A stretch of DNA of 64,000 bases. Origin: Mesotaenium endlicherianum. Its lineage: Eukaryota > Streptophyta > Zygnematophyceae > Zygnematales > Mesotaeniaceae. The position numbers and the translations under genes were made by a program. The notes under the pieces were generated by a model. The model saw nothing but the letters and a program-made list of their open reading frames with translations, did no database searches and was not told the origin of the DNA. Shown here in pieces: positions 43,007 to 53,466 of this stretch (position 1 is its first letter; every line of letters begins with the position of its first letter). The stretch covers positions 366,254-430,253 of the forward strand of contig WELA01011855.1 of assembly GCA_009602735.1 (NCBI GenBank). Reading direction: 5' to 3'.

Positions 43007-43049
43007 TTGAAGAATTAAGATGGGTGACCGTTGCCCCTAAAAAAATATG

Positions 43050-43071
43050 GCTACGATAAGCGACCGTAGCG
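43050..43071. repeat. Stem-loop repeat, copy 2
   Basis: Identical 22 bases to 42985-43006. Each copy is followed within 40 bases by a GGGTGACCG word. Confidence 0.7.
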
Positions 43072-43172
43072 TAGGGCAGGACTGGGAAGGGTGACCGGCC
43101 AGTACGGAAAATTGTCCCTTAAATATATTTACCAACTACTAAAAAAAAAAAAAGGTCCTTGGAGAAACCGAG

Positions 43173-43189
43173 ATTGGCTCCGATACCGA
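43173..43189 (-). promoter_or_regulatory. Primer binding site of G3
   Basis: On the minus strand directly after the 5' LTR: TCGGTATCGGAGCCAAT. It resembles the initiator-tRNA-Met complement TGGTATCAGAGC used by most plant gypsy elements, with two or three changes. Confidence 0.7.
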
Positions 43190-44180
43190 TGTAGCATTTC
43201 TGCTTTCCACAAGGATCTTTGCTCGATATTCAAGGATAATTTAATATTAGCAAAAAGAAATAACGATAACTTTGACAAAATGCACAATCCTTGTGAAAGC
43301 GAAAATGAAAACTAATAGAATTTGTGCTTGTGAGAGTTGCACTCACAATGAATCTTGCAAGTATATATACTTGCACAACGTGAGGCACTGGAGTGCTTCG
43401 AGTCACCACCTAGGGCACTGGTTCATGTTCAACAAAAAACGGTTGAATAGGACATAACCAATTCGGCCGAATGCTCCTAGCGTGCCGTTTGGCCTTTAGG
43501 AGACTTTTCGACGGTTTTCGAAAAACCGTTATACGCCAAACGGGCGTTTTTGCGTTCGCGCGACTTTCTGAAAAGCCGCGATTGCTCGCGTGGTCGCGTA
43601 CTTATTAGCTTGACATAGATCAGTAGCTATAATGACTACTTTGGCCAATCGGTTAGGCGTGAACATTTTAAACGAAAGGTCGCGGGTTAGAATCCACCGA
43701 AATGCAAAGTAACTTTGCATATTAAATTGCGTTTGACTTTATGACGATTTTTGGAATCACGACGCGACGGCGGGGAGGTCGCGGGGTTTGATTCCGACCG
43801 GTGGCTCCCTTGGCTCACAACTTGGAGTTTTCTTTCGGGTTAGCGACGCGTCGTTAACCAAAAACATTGACTGTTAATATCCAAAATAGTGACAGTCAAA
43901 ATAAGTTAATCAATCCATAATTGATTAAGTTATTCCGCCATAATTAATCAAACTACTTTATGATTAATTACGTTATGCTTTTGCAAAGTAATCGAATTAC
44001 TTTACGATGCTTTTTGCAATAGTATTCGGGTCGTTTCGCCAATCGACCGGGAATTAGTCGGCACACGTGTGTGTCAAAATAATTCAATAAACATGCAATC
44101 TTATACAAAATAAAAGTATAACGTCTTGTAGGTAATTAGAAAAACGTTATAAATACGCCTAAAAAGCTCAAATCGTTACA
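43190..44180 (-). mobile_element. LTR-A, 5' LTR of G3
   Basis: 991 bp; minus strand runs TGTAACGATTTGAGC to AATGCTACA. It is followed by a primer binding site, so it is a 5' LTR. It interrupts an A repeat of the MT family (MT-D) at cttcg/tgacccc. Two tRNA-like modules lie in antisense at about 43638-43695 and 43765-43800. Confidence 0.88.
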
Positions 44181-45026
44181 CTTCGTGACCCCAAAAACCC
44201 CTAGCTTCATACGCACAAATCCGCGAGCCCCTTAGACTACATAAGTCTTGCATTTCCATAGTATAAGTGCATCATTGAGGCTATCACTTGGTCACTGCAT
44301 CACCTACTCCTAGAGGAAGCTTCCTCAAGTTACAGATTCACTTTTGAGGCGCTATCTAGGTAGAATCACCCAAGGTAAGCTCCACCAATGAGAGACACAT
44401 AGCATATTCTACGTGCCCTGCTTTGATTGGTTTGAGTCATGCTTAGCCTATAGGAGTGCTAGTACATGCCTTGTACACATTAGTAGACATAGGAGAGCCT
44501 CCTAGAGTGACTATATGCATTGGATCCGCCGCATATCACGCCGGGTTTCCAGGAGTATAAGTACTAGAGATGTCCTAGAGAGACATCTTTTTAGAAGTCC
44601 TCATTATGCCAGTTGTAAGTAACAAAGATTGTTAGTGAAGCTCACACTTTTAGTCTCTGGTGTTTTCAGGACCACTTAGTTACTCTCTTGTGAAGAGCAA
44701 GCCCTCCTGGCTTCCAGTCACTTGAAGAACTTCACAAGTGGTGAGCAAAGTCACAGCTTAAACCCTTGCATGGGACTACACTTGAAGATCATGATGTGCT
44801 TCCAGTGATCTTTTGGGCCATACTTCATTAGTTGTTTTCCTACCAATTGAAAATTTTGAAGTGCTCACTCTGGAGAGCACACACTCCCTTAATTAAAACA
44901 TTTGAGACTTGACTCCCTTTTTGCTATAAAGGCACATGTATTATAGACTTCATTGCAGCAAAGCCTGCTTGATTCTGATGTGTTGCTTGTACCTATGTTG
45001 CGCACCCAACCTCGTAACGCACAACA
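44181..45026 (+). mobile_element. MT-D, 3' terminal fragment of a third MT element
   Basis: 44181-44892 is the 3' two-thirds of an A repeat. 44893-45026 is a B repeat ending CGCACAACA. This is the A2-B2 order of MT ends. The 5' part of A is cut by LTR-A of G3. It has its own variants (TTGAGACTTGACTCCC), so it is a separate copy. Confidence 0.8.
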
Positions 45027-45192
45027 ATGCTTCCCATGCTCAACCAGTTCCTCATTCCACACTACTAACACTTAGTAGAAATTTTCAAAGAGTTATCTCA
45101 TCCTCAGCTTCCCTTACACCCCTCCCTTTTAGCTGAGGCGTCCCTGCCTTTCCGCTGAAAGCCTCTATCTCCTTGCCTTGTGGCTGGGGTTT
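45027..45192 (-). other. MT-C region after the PHD finger
   Basis: Untranslated or frameshifted end of MT-C up to the MT-D boundary. The last C of the PHD finger cannot be found in frame, and no LTR-like sequence is recognised. Confidence 0.35.
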
Positions 45193-46581
45193 TTAGGGCA
45201 ACATTCCCATCTCCTCTTCACCAATGCAAAGGGTGTGCCAACGGGCACTACACTTATCACAAGTTACCATTGCTTCTTGATCATCCCGCACTTTGCAACT
45301 GGCACAAGGCGTGGCTGGCACCAGTACCTCGGGCACAGTCTTAACCGTAGGATCGATATTAGGCAAGTGGCACAGCGAGCAATTTTGCACGTGATCTCTC
45401 ATGGTCTTACCATCAGAACTTTCCAGTTCCAACACACCATTGTCGAACGCATGTTTTACGCGTAAGATCACTGCACCTGAACTGGTGTTAATGGTGGTCT
45501 TGGTCTGGCGCTTGCGGTAGACGAAGTCTCCTTCCTGGATTTGCGTCATTTGCAGGCGGTGGCTCCCGTCTCGCGTCCTGGCGTAACGCTGCGTGTCTCT
45601 TTTTTGTGCAATTTTCAAATTGTCCAGGGCAGCAGGCAGCATGTGCTCAAATAACACCTTGCGGCGTACCATGACCTATAGCAATTCATCAAGATTGTCC
45701 AGGTCTTTCACCTGCTCCATCTCCTGCTTGATGCTGCTGGGCACAACTGGACTTCTGCCAAACAAAATTTGATAAGGGGAGTAGTTCGCCACAGCAGCTT
45801 GTTTGCTAAATCTGTAACCCATAACCAGCCATGGCAGGGCCAAATCCCAATCACGCTTGTCATGCTCAAGGCAAAATTTGCGCAAAGCAGACTTAATGGT
45901 TTGCACCATCTATTCTGCTAGACCATATGCTTGTGGGTGAACTCTTGACGTAGTGCGATGGTCAATGAAGCATCGGTCCAAGAGTTTCTGAAAGGATCCT
46001 TGGAATTCAAACCCTTGGTCTGTCAGCACTTCTGCTGGAGCTTCATGACGTACAATCACACCGTTGAGGAGCGCTTCCGCGGTCCCCAAGCTTTCCTTAG
46101 CAGTTAGAGGTACAACCTCTTTCCACTTAGAGAAATGCTCAATCATGACCATAATGTACTTGGTACCTTGCTTGGACAGCGGTAGCTCACCTGCGAGATC
46201 GCAGCTCCATCGGTAGCCTAGGCCCATGATTGGCAGAGGTTGCAGGTGTGGGTGTTGCTGCGTAAAACCAGCCTTGACGCGATCGCAGCTTTTGCAGGCC
46301 TTGATCACATCCTCACACTGCTGCTTCATGCCCCTCCACCAGTAAGACAGCTCCAGAAGACTGTATGTCTTCTTGACACCATAGTGTCTAGTATTCTCGT
46401 GCATTTCCTGCACCAGAGCTCGCCTTTTGGTGGGTTCTGGCACCAACTTCTCCTGACCAGTTTCTTCAATCTTGAAGAGGTTATTGCATTTCCAGCAAAA
46501 CCTTTTAGCTCGATGGCTCACCTGGTCCTTCTCTTTCACCGATGATCCTTCCATGTGGACTCCCGTCTTCAGCCAGTGCAT
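45193..46581 (-). pseudogene. MT-C integrase and partial PHD finger
   Basis: HHCC: MHENTRHYGV ... KACKSCDRVK. DDE core: SCDLAGELP, LTDQGFEFQG and AYGLAE followed by a TAG at 45910-45912 in place of an Arg codon. All three acidic residues are present. Another stop follows DNLDELL at 45676. C-terminal landmarks match MT-A: RVKHAFDNGVLELES, CSLCHLPNID. The PHD finger begins CASCKVRDDQEAMVTCDKCS, WHTLCIG, but breaks off at a stop before the final W-x-C-x-x-C pair. Confidence 0.82.
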
Positions 46582-47963
46582 AGTGGCTTGATCTTTCCAG
46601 ATCTCTGGACTGAATAGAGAGGTAGAGGTTCAGCGTCTCTTGACGCTACCATTCTAGCCATTTCGGCCAGGCAGGCTGCCAATTCTGTTGGGCTGCTCGG
46701 ATCTTCGTCTTCTCGAGCTCCCGTTCTGTCGTTTGCGGATGGGTCCAAGTTCGTGTTGAGTCCATTGGCGTTGTTATTGAGTATACTTGCTCGATGTATC
46801 ACTGTCATCTGGTACTCCTAGAGCTTGAGAGCCCAGCGAGCCACTATACTAGTGAGGTCTCCATTCTTCATCAGCCAGAGCAACGGCGAGTGATCTGTGA
46901 TCAGTGTGAAGGGTCTTCTCCATAGATACTCTCTGAAATGTGCAACAGCCCAAACCACTGCCAGCAGCTCTCCTTTGTAGGACGAGTAGTTGCTCACCGC
47001 TCGGTTGTTAGAGCGCGAGGCATAGGCAATGACGTACTCCTCTCTAGGACTTGCGGTCTGAGTGAGTACTGCGCCGATTCCCACACGACTCCAGTCAGTG
47101 TGTAGATTGAACGGCTTGGAGTAGTTGGGCGTTCGCAAGACTGAGGCCGTTAAGAGCCGCTCCTTGAGCTCGTTCATGGCCTTCTCCAGGGCTTCCGTCC
47201 ACACAAAAGGTACGTCCTTTTTCAGGATTTCTGTCAAGGATTTAGCAATTTTGCTATAGTCCTTCACAAATTTACGAAAGTATCTGCTTAGCCCTAGCTG
47301 AGCTTTTAGCTTAGACACATTCGCTGGTGCAGGTATCCTGTAAATGGCTTCAATCTTTACAGCCTGAGGGGACATAGCATTGTTCCCAATCTCATGTCCT
47401 AAGTAAGGCACATGTGTCTCAAAGAATCTGCACTTTCCAAGGTGCAACGTCATCTGGAATTTCTCCAGACGCTGGAACACTTGTTCCGAGTGCTCGAGGT
47501 GCTCCTCTATGGACTTGCTGAACACCACTACGTCATCAATGTATGGTTTTGCAAAATCCAGTCCCTCCAGCACTTTGTCCACAGTCCTCTGAAAGATGGC
47601 TGGAGCATTTTTCAGCCCAAACGGGTGAAGATTCAATCGTTTGTAGTCTCCACACATACGAGTGGCTGTATAATTGCCAGCCTCATCCTTCTTGGCAACT
47701 ACTACTGTGGGAGCTCCACGTACTGAGGTTGATTTCTCAATCATGCCGAGCTTGTGCAGCTCCTGGCAAGTTTTCTCCACACAGTCCCATTTGATCTGAC
47801 TGAGCTTACGCGGCCCAAGTCTGACTGGGTTATCAGTAGTTAGTGTGATCTTACACACACTGGCAGTGGTTCTACCAATCTCCTCCTTGGTAAAAGCAAA
47901 CGCCATGCGGTGCTTTTTCAGCAGTCTTTCTACTTGTGCTCTCTGTTGGGCTGAGACCATTTT
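46582..47963 (-). pseudogene. MT-C reverse transcriptase (core deletion) and RNase H
   Basis: RT starts VSAQQRAQVERLLKKHRMAF, reaches TRMCGDYKRLN and then jumps directly to LHPFGLKNAPAIF. About 60 residues present in MT-A/B, including the LDLRQG catalytic Asp, are missing without loss of frame (near 47640). PYIDDVVVFSKS follows. RNase H: LHTDWSRVGIGAVLTQ, YKGELLAVVWAVAHF, ITDHSPLLW, then a stop at 46818. The remaining 46582-46817 is spacer. This element could not self-copy. Confidence 0.85.
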
Positions 47964-48850
47964 TCCAATGGTGAAAACCTCAGTTTCTGGCTGCTTTTCC
48001 TCGACACGGGCATCCAGTAGCTGTTACTGTTTGGATTCAGGTGGGGGCTTTTGTCCTCCTCCTGGCCTTCAGGCTTTTCTGCCTGATTCTTAGGAGGTGG
48101 AGTGGCAGGCTTCGTAGCTTGCTCCTCCGTTGAGTTAGGCTCGGCGGCCTGCTTCCTAAGCTTTTTACCTTTTTCGATGGATCGTCGTCTCTCGTGTTGA
48201 GTGGGGTATGTCAGACGCCTCCGGATGGGCTGCCTCAAGAACCTTTCTTCATCTGTTGCAGTCCAGCTAGTCCCTGTTCCTCCCTCTTCACGTGGCGGGG
48301 GCGGGTTTGGCAAAGGCCACCCTGCTGGATCTGCTCTGGGGTCAATTGTCCAACCCCACTCGCGCTCAATGGTAGCAATGCGTGCAATGGTTGTGCCAAA
48401 CTCCTCCCTGGCCGGTGGCGTAACCGTCCATGCTTGTGTCAAAGTCTGGGGTCTTTGAGCCGCAGCTAGTTGTGCGTATATAGCATTCTCTGCTGTCAAG
48501 CGGCTTATGGTGCTTCTCAACTCTACCAGTTTCCTTTCAAAAATTGCCGATGTCCTAGGAGCTGAACTGTCCTTTTCCCACGTTCCAGTGGATGAAGGAC
48601 GGACCATGGGAATGTGAATTCCCAGTGCCATGGCTTTGCGAATCAAGCCATCCTCTCCTTCTCTCTGCAAAATCTTTAGGATAGGTTGCGGAGAAGGAGC
48701 CATGATTCTTTTTGGAACCCCTTCTCTCTGAGCTATTCCCCTATACTTGAGATAACGCATCAGCATCCGCTTGAAGGGTGCATTCCCTTCCCGGGCCACC
48801 TTTCTTGGTCTGCTTGTACGACCGCGGGGATTACCTTGTGTTGGTTCCAC
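47930..48850 (-). pseudogene. MT-C linker protein before RT
   Basis: About 306 residues, basic at the N-terminus (GRTSRPRKVAREGNAPFKRM). A middle segment has IERKLVE-type helices (ERKLVELRSTISRLTAENAI) and a proline/glutamate-rich end (PPPPREEGGTG; EKPEGQEEDKSPHLN). It leads by frameshift into RT. The same frame upstream is interrupted by the solo LTR-D at 48904. Not recognised beyond its position between methyltransferase and RT, where MT-A/B also have a spacer. Confidence 0.55.
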
Positions 48851-48898
48851 CTTAGCGGTACAGGCAGTTACTTCCTGCGGCTGTTGTAGCTGATGGGG

Positions 48899-48903
48899 GG
48901 TAG
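48899..48903. repeat. 5-bp target duplication GGTAG, left copy
   Basis: GGTAG before the solo LTR-D. The identical copy is at 49632-49636. Confidence 0.92.
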
Positions 48904-49631
48904 TGTAAGGTCATAGGTTTATAAAGTGCATTTTTGAGTTTCATGAAAGTATGTTTTGATTGTATAGTAGTGTTGAGTGCATTTTTGTGGTCATTTTGAT
49001 ATGAAGTTCATCAAATTTGGTCAAGTATTGAGAGAGTTGTGGATTTCCAAAGTTTAATTAGTTTTGAGGTCGGTTGACAACTGTCCTTAATTCGCGGTGA
49101 GCGCGACCGTCGGATTGACCGACAGCGTCGAGCAATTTGGCCCGTTAGAATGAACTCGAACCTTCACGTAAGTTCGGCTGACGCGGAGTGCCGACTAGGT
49201 CGATCTACCTAGAAGTTTCGGTTTAGCCTAGCGCGTCTAAGATAGAATATTCTAGATATTTTGATGCATGCATGTGGACGTCAAATTGACCCGACACGTC
49301 AGATGAGACTGATCTGGCTTACTCACGAATATTCTGGAAGGGACGATTAGACAAACACTTAGGAAAATCTGTAGCACTTAGACATAAATTTTATAAATAG
49401 GTATAATTTCTTTGTTTCTTATCAATTTTCACTTCTGTAAATTTCTACGGGTTTGTAATGACAAGACCTTTTATCCTAGTACACTTGTGAGCAGCTTCTT
49501 GCCACTCAAAATTTCAAGTAATTTTCCTAAGCTTTCTTAGTAATATGCCGTTGCACTCTTGAAGTATGATTGCAACTAGCTTTGTTCCTCGTGAGTCACT
49601 ACGCTTCCACTAGGGCACTCTGCCCCTTTCA
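48904..49631 (+). mobile_element. Solo LTR-D inside MT-C
   Basis: 728 bp from TGTAAGGTCATAGG to CTGCCCCTTTCA, the same LTR as the 5' LTR of E4 (55826-56569). Perfect GGTAG duplications flank it and no internal sequence is left: the scar of a full insertion followed by LTR recombination. Confidence 0.93.
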
Positions 49632-50423
49632 GGTAGCTTCTGGTGCTGGAAAATTGGCGGTTGGGGTGCTGGGTGTAGGCGACCTCAGATCGTTGTATAG
49701 ATCAGATGGGCTGGGCCCCTTCATTATCAAGTGGTCGGCCACCCAGTCATCCGTCCTGAGCTCTTGTAGGTCCAACAAATCCAGCTCTGGGGTAGGGAAA
49801 CGTGGAATTTCTTCCCGAATCTCCTCTTCATTGGTGTCTGACGACAGGTCGAACCCGAGAAGGTCTAGCATCTCTGCCTCATCTTCAATTGACTTCTCCA
49901 CTCCAGGTGGTGGTGGCTCTTTATCATTATCTGTGTTGAGCTTTGCCAAGTTAACAATGGCTGATTACAGCGTGCTTGCTGCCTTAGCCACTTCCTTTTC
50001 CTTGTGCTGTTGAGCGTCTGCTTCCAGCAGCTGCTCCATGATCTGCCTTGTAATGGATTCAGCTGTCTGACTGGCTGAACCCTGCTATTGCCCCTTAGCC
50101 TGCGGCTCTGGGCTCATCAAGGCAGGTGTTGTAGACAATTTCTTGTCCAACTCCTCCTGGCGTTCTTCGAATATCACTTCAAGGCATATGGTCTTTGCAG
50201 ACCCTCCTGAACATCCTGAATTTTGGCTACTCTCTTCAGCCCATTCACCAATATTGCACTAGCGTTCTCGCACTAATACTTGGTTTAGATGATATCCAAT
50301 TTCTTCAGGCGTTGGCTCAGGGGTCTTCTTCTCCGACTCTTCTGACATGTGTTGTAACGGCGCTTGCTCTGGTGAAGACGATAGACACTTTTGGTTAGCT
50401 TCCCAGCTACTTGAGCTATCCTA
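49632..50423 (-). pseudogene. MT-C acidic linker after the methyltransferase
   Basis: The best frame is 49949-49632: MAKLNTDNDKEPPPPGVEK, then EDEAEMLDLLGFDLSSDTNE, strongly acidic, with proline/serine at its end. It is cut by the solo LTR-D. Bases 49950-50423 are the same kind of spacer with shifted frames. It may be a disordered acidic segment of the polyprotein. No family recognised. Confidence 0.5.
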
Positions 50424-51983
50424 CTAGTAGTCTCCGTGCCCAGCTGCTCTTGGGCTGAGGTGGGTATCATACCCTAATCTGGCATCTTCTGGAGTCTCCT
50501 CACGCCTTGATGTCGTCGCTCCAAAAGGTGGACTTCCAAATATTTGACTGTGAGTGGCGTTTCTCACAAATGACGGGGTGTCCTGTGTACCGTCTTCTGC
50601 GCTTGGCAGCAACGTTGTTTGCTCAGGCGCCTGGTCCCCCATGGGTGTATTCTCTCTTTCCAGAGGTGCTTGTGATTCATTGGTCCAGTTATCGATCCGG
50701 TCCAACAGATCCTGACATCTCATCAATTCAGCCACCCTAACTTCCCCGAATGCTCTGTCTCTGGCAGCTTCCGCTGCGTCTCTTTGCACACCGTATTCTT
50801 CTTGTTGCTGATGTGCCGTCCCGATAGCCCTTTGACCAAATGTTGGCACCACATGGACCCCAATTGTCACTGGTCTTGGCCTTGGCATAGGCTTGTCAGT
50901 GAAGGTCAACTGCTGCCACGTCATGATTGTTTCCACCAACCAAGTCATAGAGTGCTGCCCAATCATGTTGCCAAAAATCTTTGCAGCTTCACCTGACCTT
51001 ACGGTATTGGCTATATGCCGAGCTATGGCGTCGGGTATTCCAAGGCTTTTGCCCTTCTCCACTGCAGTAGGCTCTCTCCAAACGGCATCTCTTTCATGCA
51101 TGTCTTTGACCATTCTTGGTCCACCTTCTATGAAGGCTCGGGATCTTGGATATGTTGTGAAGGTTGGCAGTGCCACCCTTGGCTGACCTAGTTTGTTGAT
51201 GACACACTGTGGATAAAAATCCCTCTTACTAACTGGTCTGGTATGTACCGCCAGCGCCTCTTCCACTGTCAATGCCGTCGGTGATCGCCGTGTAATGTTC
51301 TCCATCTCTCTCATGACTTCAATAGACATGCCGTTGGTCCAAAATATTCTGGCCCTATGGGATAATCCTCCGTGCTTGGCGTTGTTGATTAGCACATGAT
51401 GGCCCAAAGTGGAGTCGAAAATCAGCCATGATTGTCCCGGCTTTATCTGCTTGTACTCCATTCCTGGATGCACATTCTCAATCACAAGCACAAGTGGGTA
51501 GTAGTGCTGTCGTTCCCGCAGCATGCTGATGATTTTTACCATCCATCCCCAGTGTTGTGCTCGTGGATCACTGAATCCCCTCTTGTTTCCAGCTTGACAA
51601 GGAAATTTAGTAAAGATCCAGTCAATCCTGTAGCCATACACGCCTTCAGGCTTCATGTCAATAATGTTGCCTCCGGCGATGCACTCGAGATTGATATATA
51701 CGGGCACCAACCCTTTAAAATGATGCATTTGCCGCACCTGACTCATGACTTCTCTGAATGCTAGAAAAGCGTGGTCATCATTGTCCATATACAGGACTTT
51801 GGCCACCTGTACTCCTCGCTGGATCAATGCTATGGTCCCAGACCCAAGTCCGGCAAATATTTCCAACACCATTACTCCCTTTTTGCGAAAAGGATCTTCC
51901 ATCCTGACAATGCCTTGCGGCAGCGGCTCAACTCCAGGCATCAGATTTGCAGTGGAGGTAACTGGGTAGGGTACTGGAAGCAA
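50424..51983 (-). CDS. MT-C C5 cytosine methyltransferase
   Basis: 519 residues open. Motif I VLEIFAGLGSGTIAL (residues about 35-50). Motif IV is TKFPCQAGNKRGF, keeping the standard Pro-Cys-Gln with the Cys codon at about 51597-51599. Motif VI LVIENVHPG. Motif VIII LSHRARIFWTN. Region IX ALPTFTTYPRSRAF and EPTAVEKGKSLGIPD. Motif X IFGNMIGQHSMTWLV. All catalytic motifs sit in one frame, making this the best-preserved methyltransferase of the window. After residue 380 a Gln/Glu/Ser/Pro-rich tail continues the polyprotein. It would transfer methyl groups from S-adenosylmethionine to cytosine C5. Confidence 0.87.
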   Translation of the reverse strand: MLPVPYPVTSTANLMPGVEPLPQGIVRMEDPFRKKGVMVLEIFAGLGSGTIALIQRGVQVAKVLYMDNDDHAFLAFREVMSQVRQMHHFKGLVPVYINLECIAGGNIIDMKPEGVYGYRIDWIFTKFPCQAGNKRGFSDPRAQHWGWMVKIISMLRERQHYYPLVLVIENVHPGMEYKQIKPGQSWLIFDSTLGHHVLINNAKHGGLSHRARIFWTNGMSIEVMREMENITRRSPTALTVEEALAVHTRPVSKRDFYPQCVINKLGQPRVALPTFTTYPRSRAFIEGGPRMVKDMHERDAVWREPTAVEKGKSLGIPDAIARHIANTVRSGEAAKIFGNMIGQHSMTWLVETIMTWQQLTFTDKPMPRPRPVTIGVHVVPTFGQRAIGTAHQQQEEYGVQRDAAEAARDRAFGEVRVAELMRCQDLLDRIDNWTNESQAPLERENTPMGDQAPEQTTLLPSAEDGTQDTPSFVRNATHSQIFGSPPFGATTSRREETPEDARLGYDTHLSPRAAGHGDY

Positions 51984-52810
51984 CTCTTACTCACAGTTTC
52001 TAGCTGCTCCATCATCCAAGGTTGCCATACCAAGGGTGTTGGCATATTGATGCTCGTATAGCCTTCCTCTTCTTGCTTCATGATGTTGTCGTAGGATTCT
52101 GGGTACCTGTCGTTAACGCAGCAGTCTAGCAGTGCGTAGTTTGCTTCTCCTGTGCAAACCATCTTCACAGGAATTTCTCCTGCCGGGTGTCGATCTGTTG
52201 ACTGGTAATTCACCCTCTTCTTTTGCGGATCAATGACCATACCAAAGGGAATCAGTGCTTCTATTCCCAAAAGAATATTATAGTTCTCTGCCTCCGTCAC
52301 TGTGCACTCCATGAGTAGTGACGCCTCGTCAGGTTTCCCTGGATTTTCTGTGATTTTCACAGGCTTGCGAGTAATCCCAACAGACTTTGAGACTTGTCTT
52401 GAGGCAGTTCTCAAGTGGAAAGGACTCTCTTTCAGGTCCCTTGCCGTCAATCCTAGAGCTTTCACAGCTTGCTTTCCCAAGATGACTGGTTATGCGCCTG
52501 TATCCAACAGAATGTTGGGAGCTGCCCAGTTGTTAAAGATTAATGCACCATCCCTATTCTGCACTCTCACGGTGTTGAAATTGGTGGGCAATGAGGCGCT
52601 ATTCGCACCTCCTCAGCTATGTCCAGCTAATGTCCGGCTTCTTCAACCGTGAATGGATAAGTGATATGCAAATCAACGAGAGAAAGCAAAGGAGCCTGTT
52701 GGATCCGGTGTTCCACCAGGGCCTTCAACTTCTCCAGCAAAATACTAAATGTCTTACGCGTCCCAGGCCTGGCTTGTCGTAGCTGCGAGATCTCATTTTC
52801 ATCAAGAGTT
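51941..52810 (-). pseudogene. MT-C aspartic protease
   Basis: The active site is LLDTGA followed by TAA at 52490-52492, then PVILGKQAVKALGL. MT-A has DTGAQPVL, so the stop equals a CAA-to-TAA change. The domain continues NYNILLGIEALIPFGMVID, matching DVLLGQDVLFPIGAAVD of MT-A. The upstream part (EKLKALVEHRIQQAPLLSLV) corresponds to the helical region before the MT-A protease. A frameshift near 52620 lies between. It overlaps the start of the methyltransferase frame by some 40 bases. Confidence 0.78.
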
Positions 52811-53466
52811 GTAATGAATCAGTATATTGTTAGGCATAATATTCATTTAAACATAATAGTTAATTACGTTCAGCCTGCTGAACTTTATGTAGTATTGAAT
52901 CTGCTGGACTTTATATAATTATCAGTTTAAGGACTCAGCCGGAAGCAGCAGGCTGAAGTCAACTTAAGTCAGCTTGCTGACACATTCTTTGACAGCCAGC
53001 TGACTTCCGTACTTGGTAGCAGCGAACTGCCTTGATATACATCTAAGTGTGGTATGCTAGAGGAATGGCCAGATGACATCCCTATGATGGATGGCGATTT
53101 GGGATGATGGGAGATGGCGGTGGATTTGGTTAACCGAGGTCCTACCAACGTGGTTAACTCCCGGGTAGGCGGTGCCATCGCACTGGCCGTTGAACAGTAA
53201 ACTCATTCCGTGTACATATGCTAGGCATTGCTCTCGAGTTTGGCATTTGGAAACGAGGCTAACTCTCTTGTACAGCTTACTGAGAGAGAGATCTGAATCC
53301 AAGGCGAGAAGCCATTGATACGCACTGTCTTCTAACCTTGCTTATGTATGAGTGTACTGATTGCATTACAATTGCTAGTTTACTTGCATTTGACTTGCGA
53401 AGTGTGGTCTACTGCTAGTGTGTTGTCCTTCGCTGCTTATTCTCTTACAGCAAATACCATAAAGAT
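52811..53466 (+). mobile_element. LTR-C fragment in MT-C
   Basis: Starts TGTAATGAATCAGTATATT, the exact LTR-C start. It follows the E5 LTR for about 650 bases and stops at ATACCATAAAGATGATC, missing the last 70 or so. No target duplication is visible, so the right end was deleted together with some MT-C sequence between gag and protease. Confidence 0.85.

Larger units (their letters stand above)
42202..43172 (-). other. G3 leader / degraded gag region
   Basis: Lies between the 5' LTR with its primer site and the protease. No sustained frame or gag motif found. It contains two copies of a 22-bp stem-loop (42985-43006, 43050-43071) and an A13 run at 43141-43153 (T on the G3 strand). Confidence 0.5.

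Noticed and set aside
43141-43153. A13 run as poly(A) tail of a LINE or processed pseudogene
   Set aside because: It lies between a gypsy primer binding site and leader; no LINE or gene sequence is upstream and no target duplication is seen.
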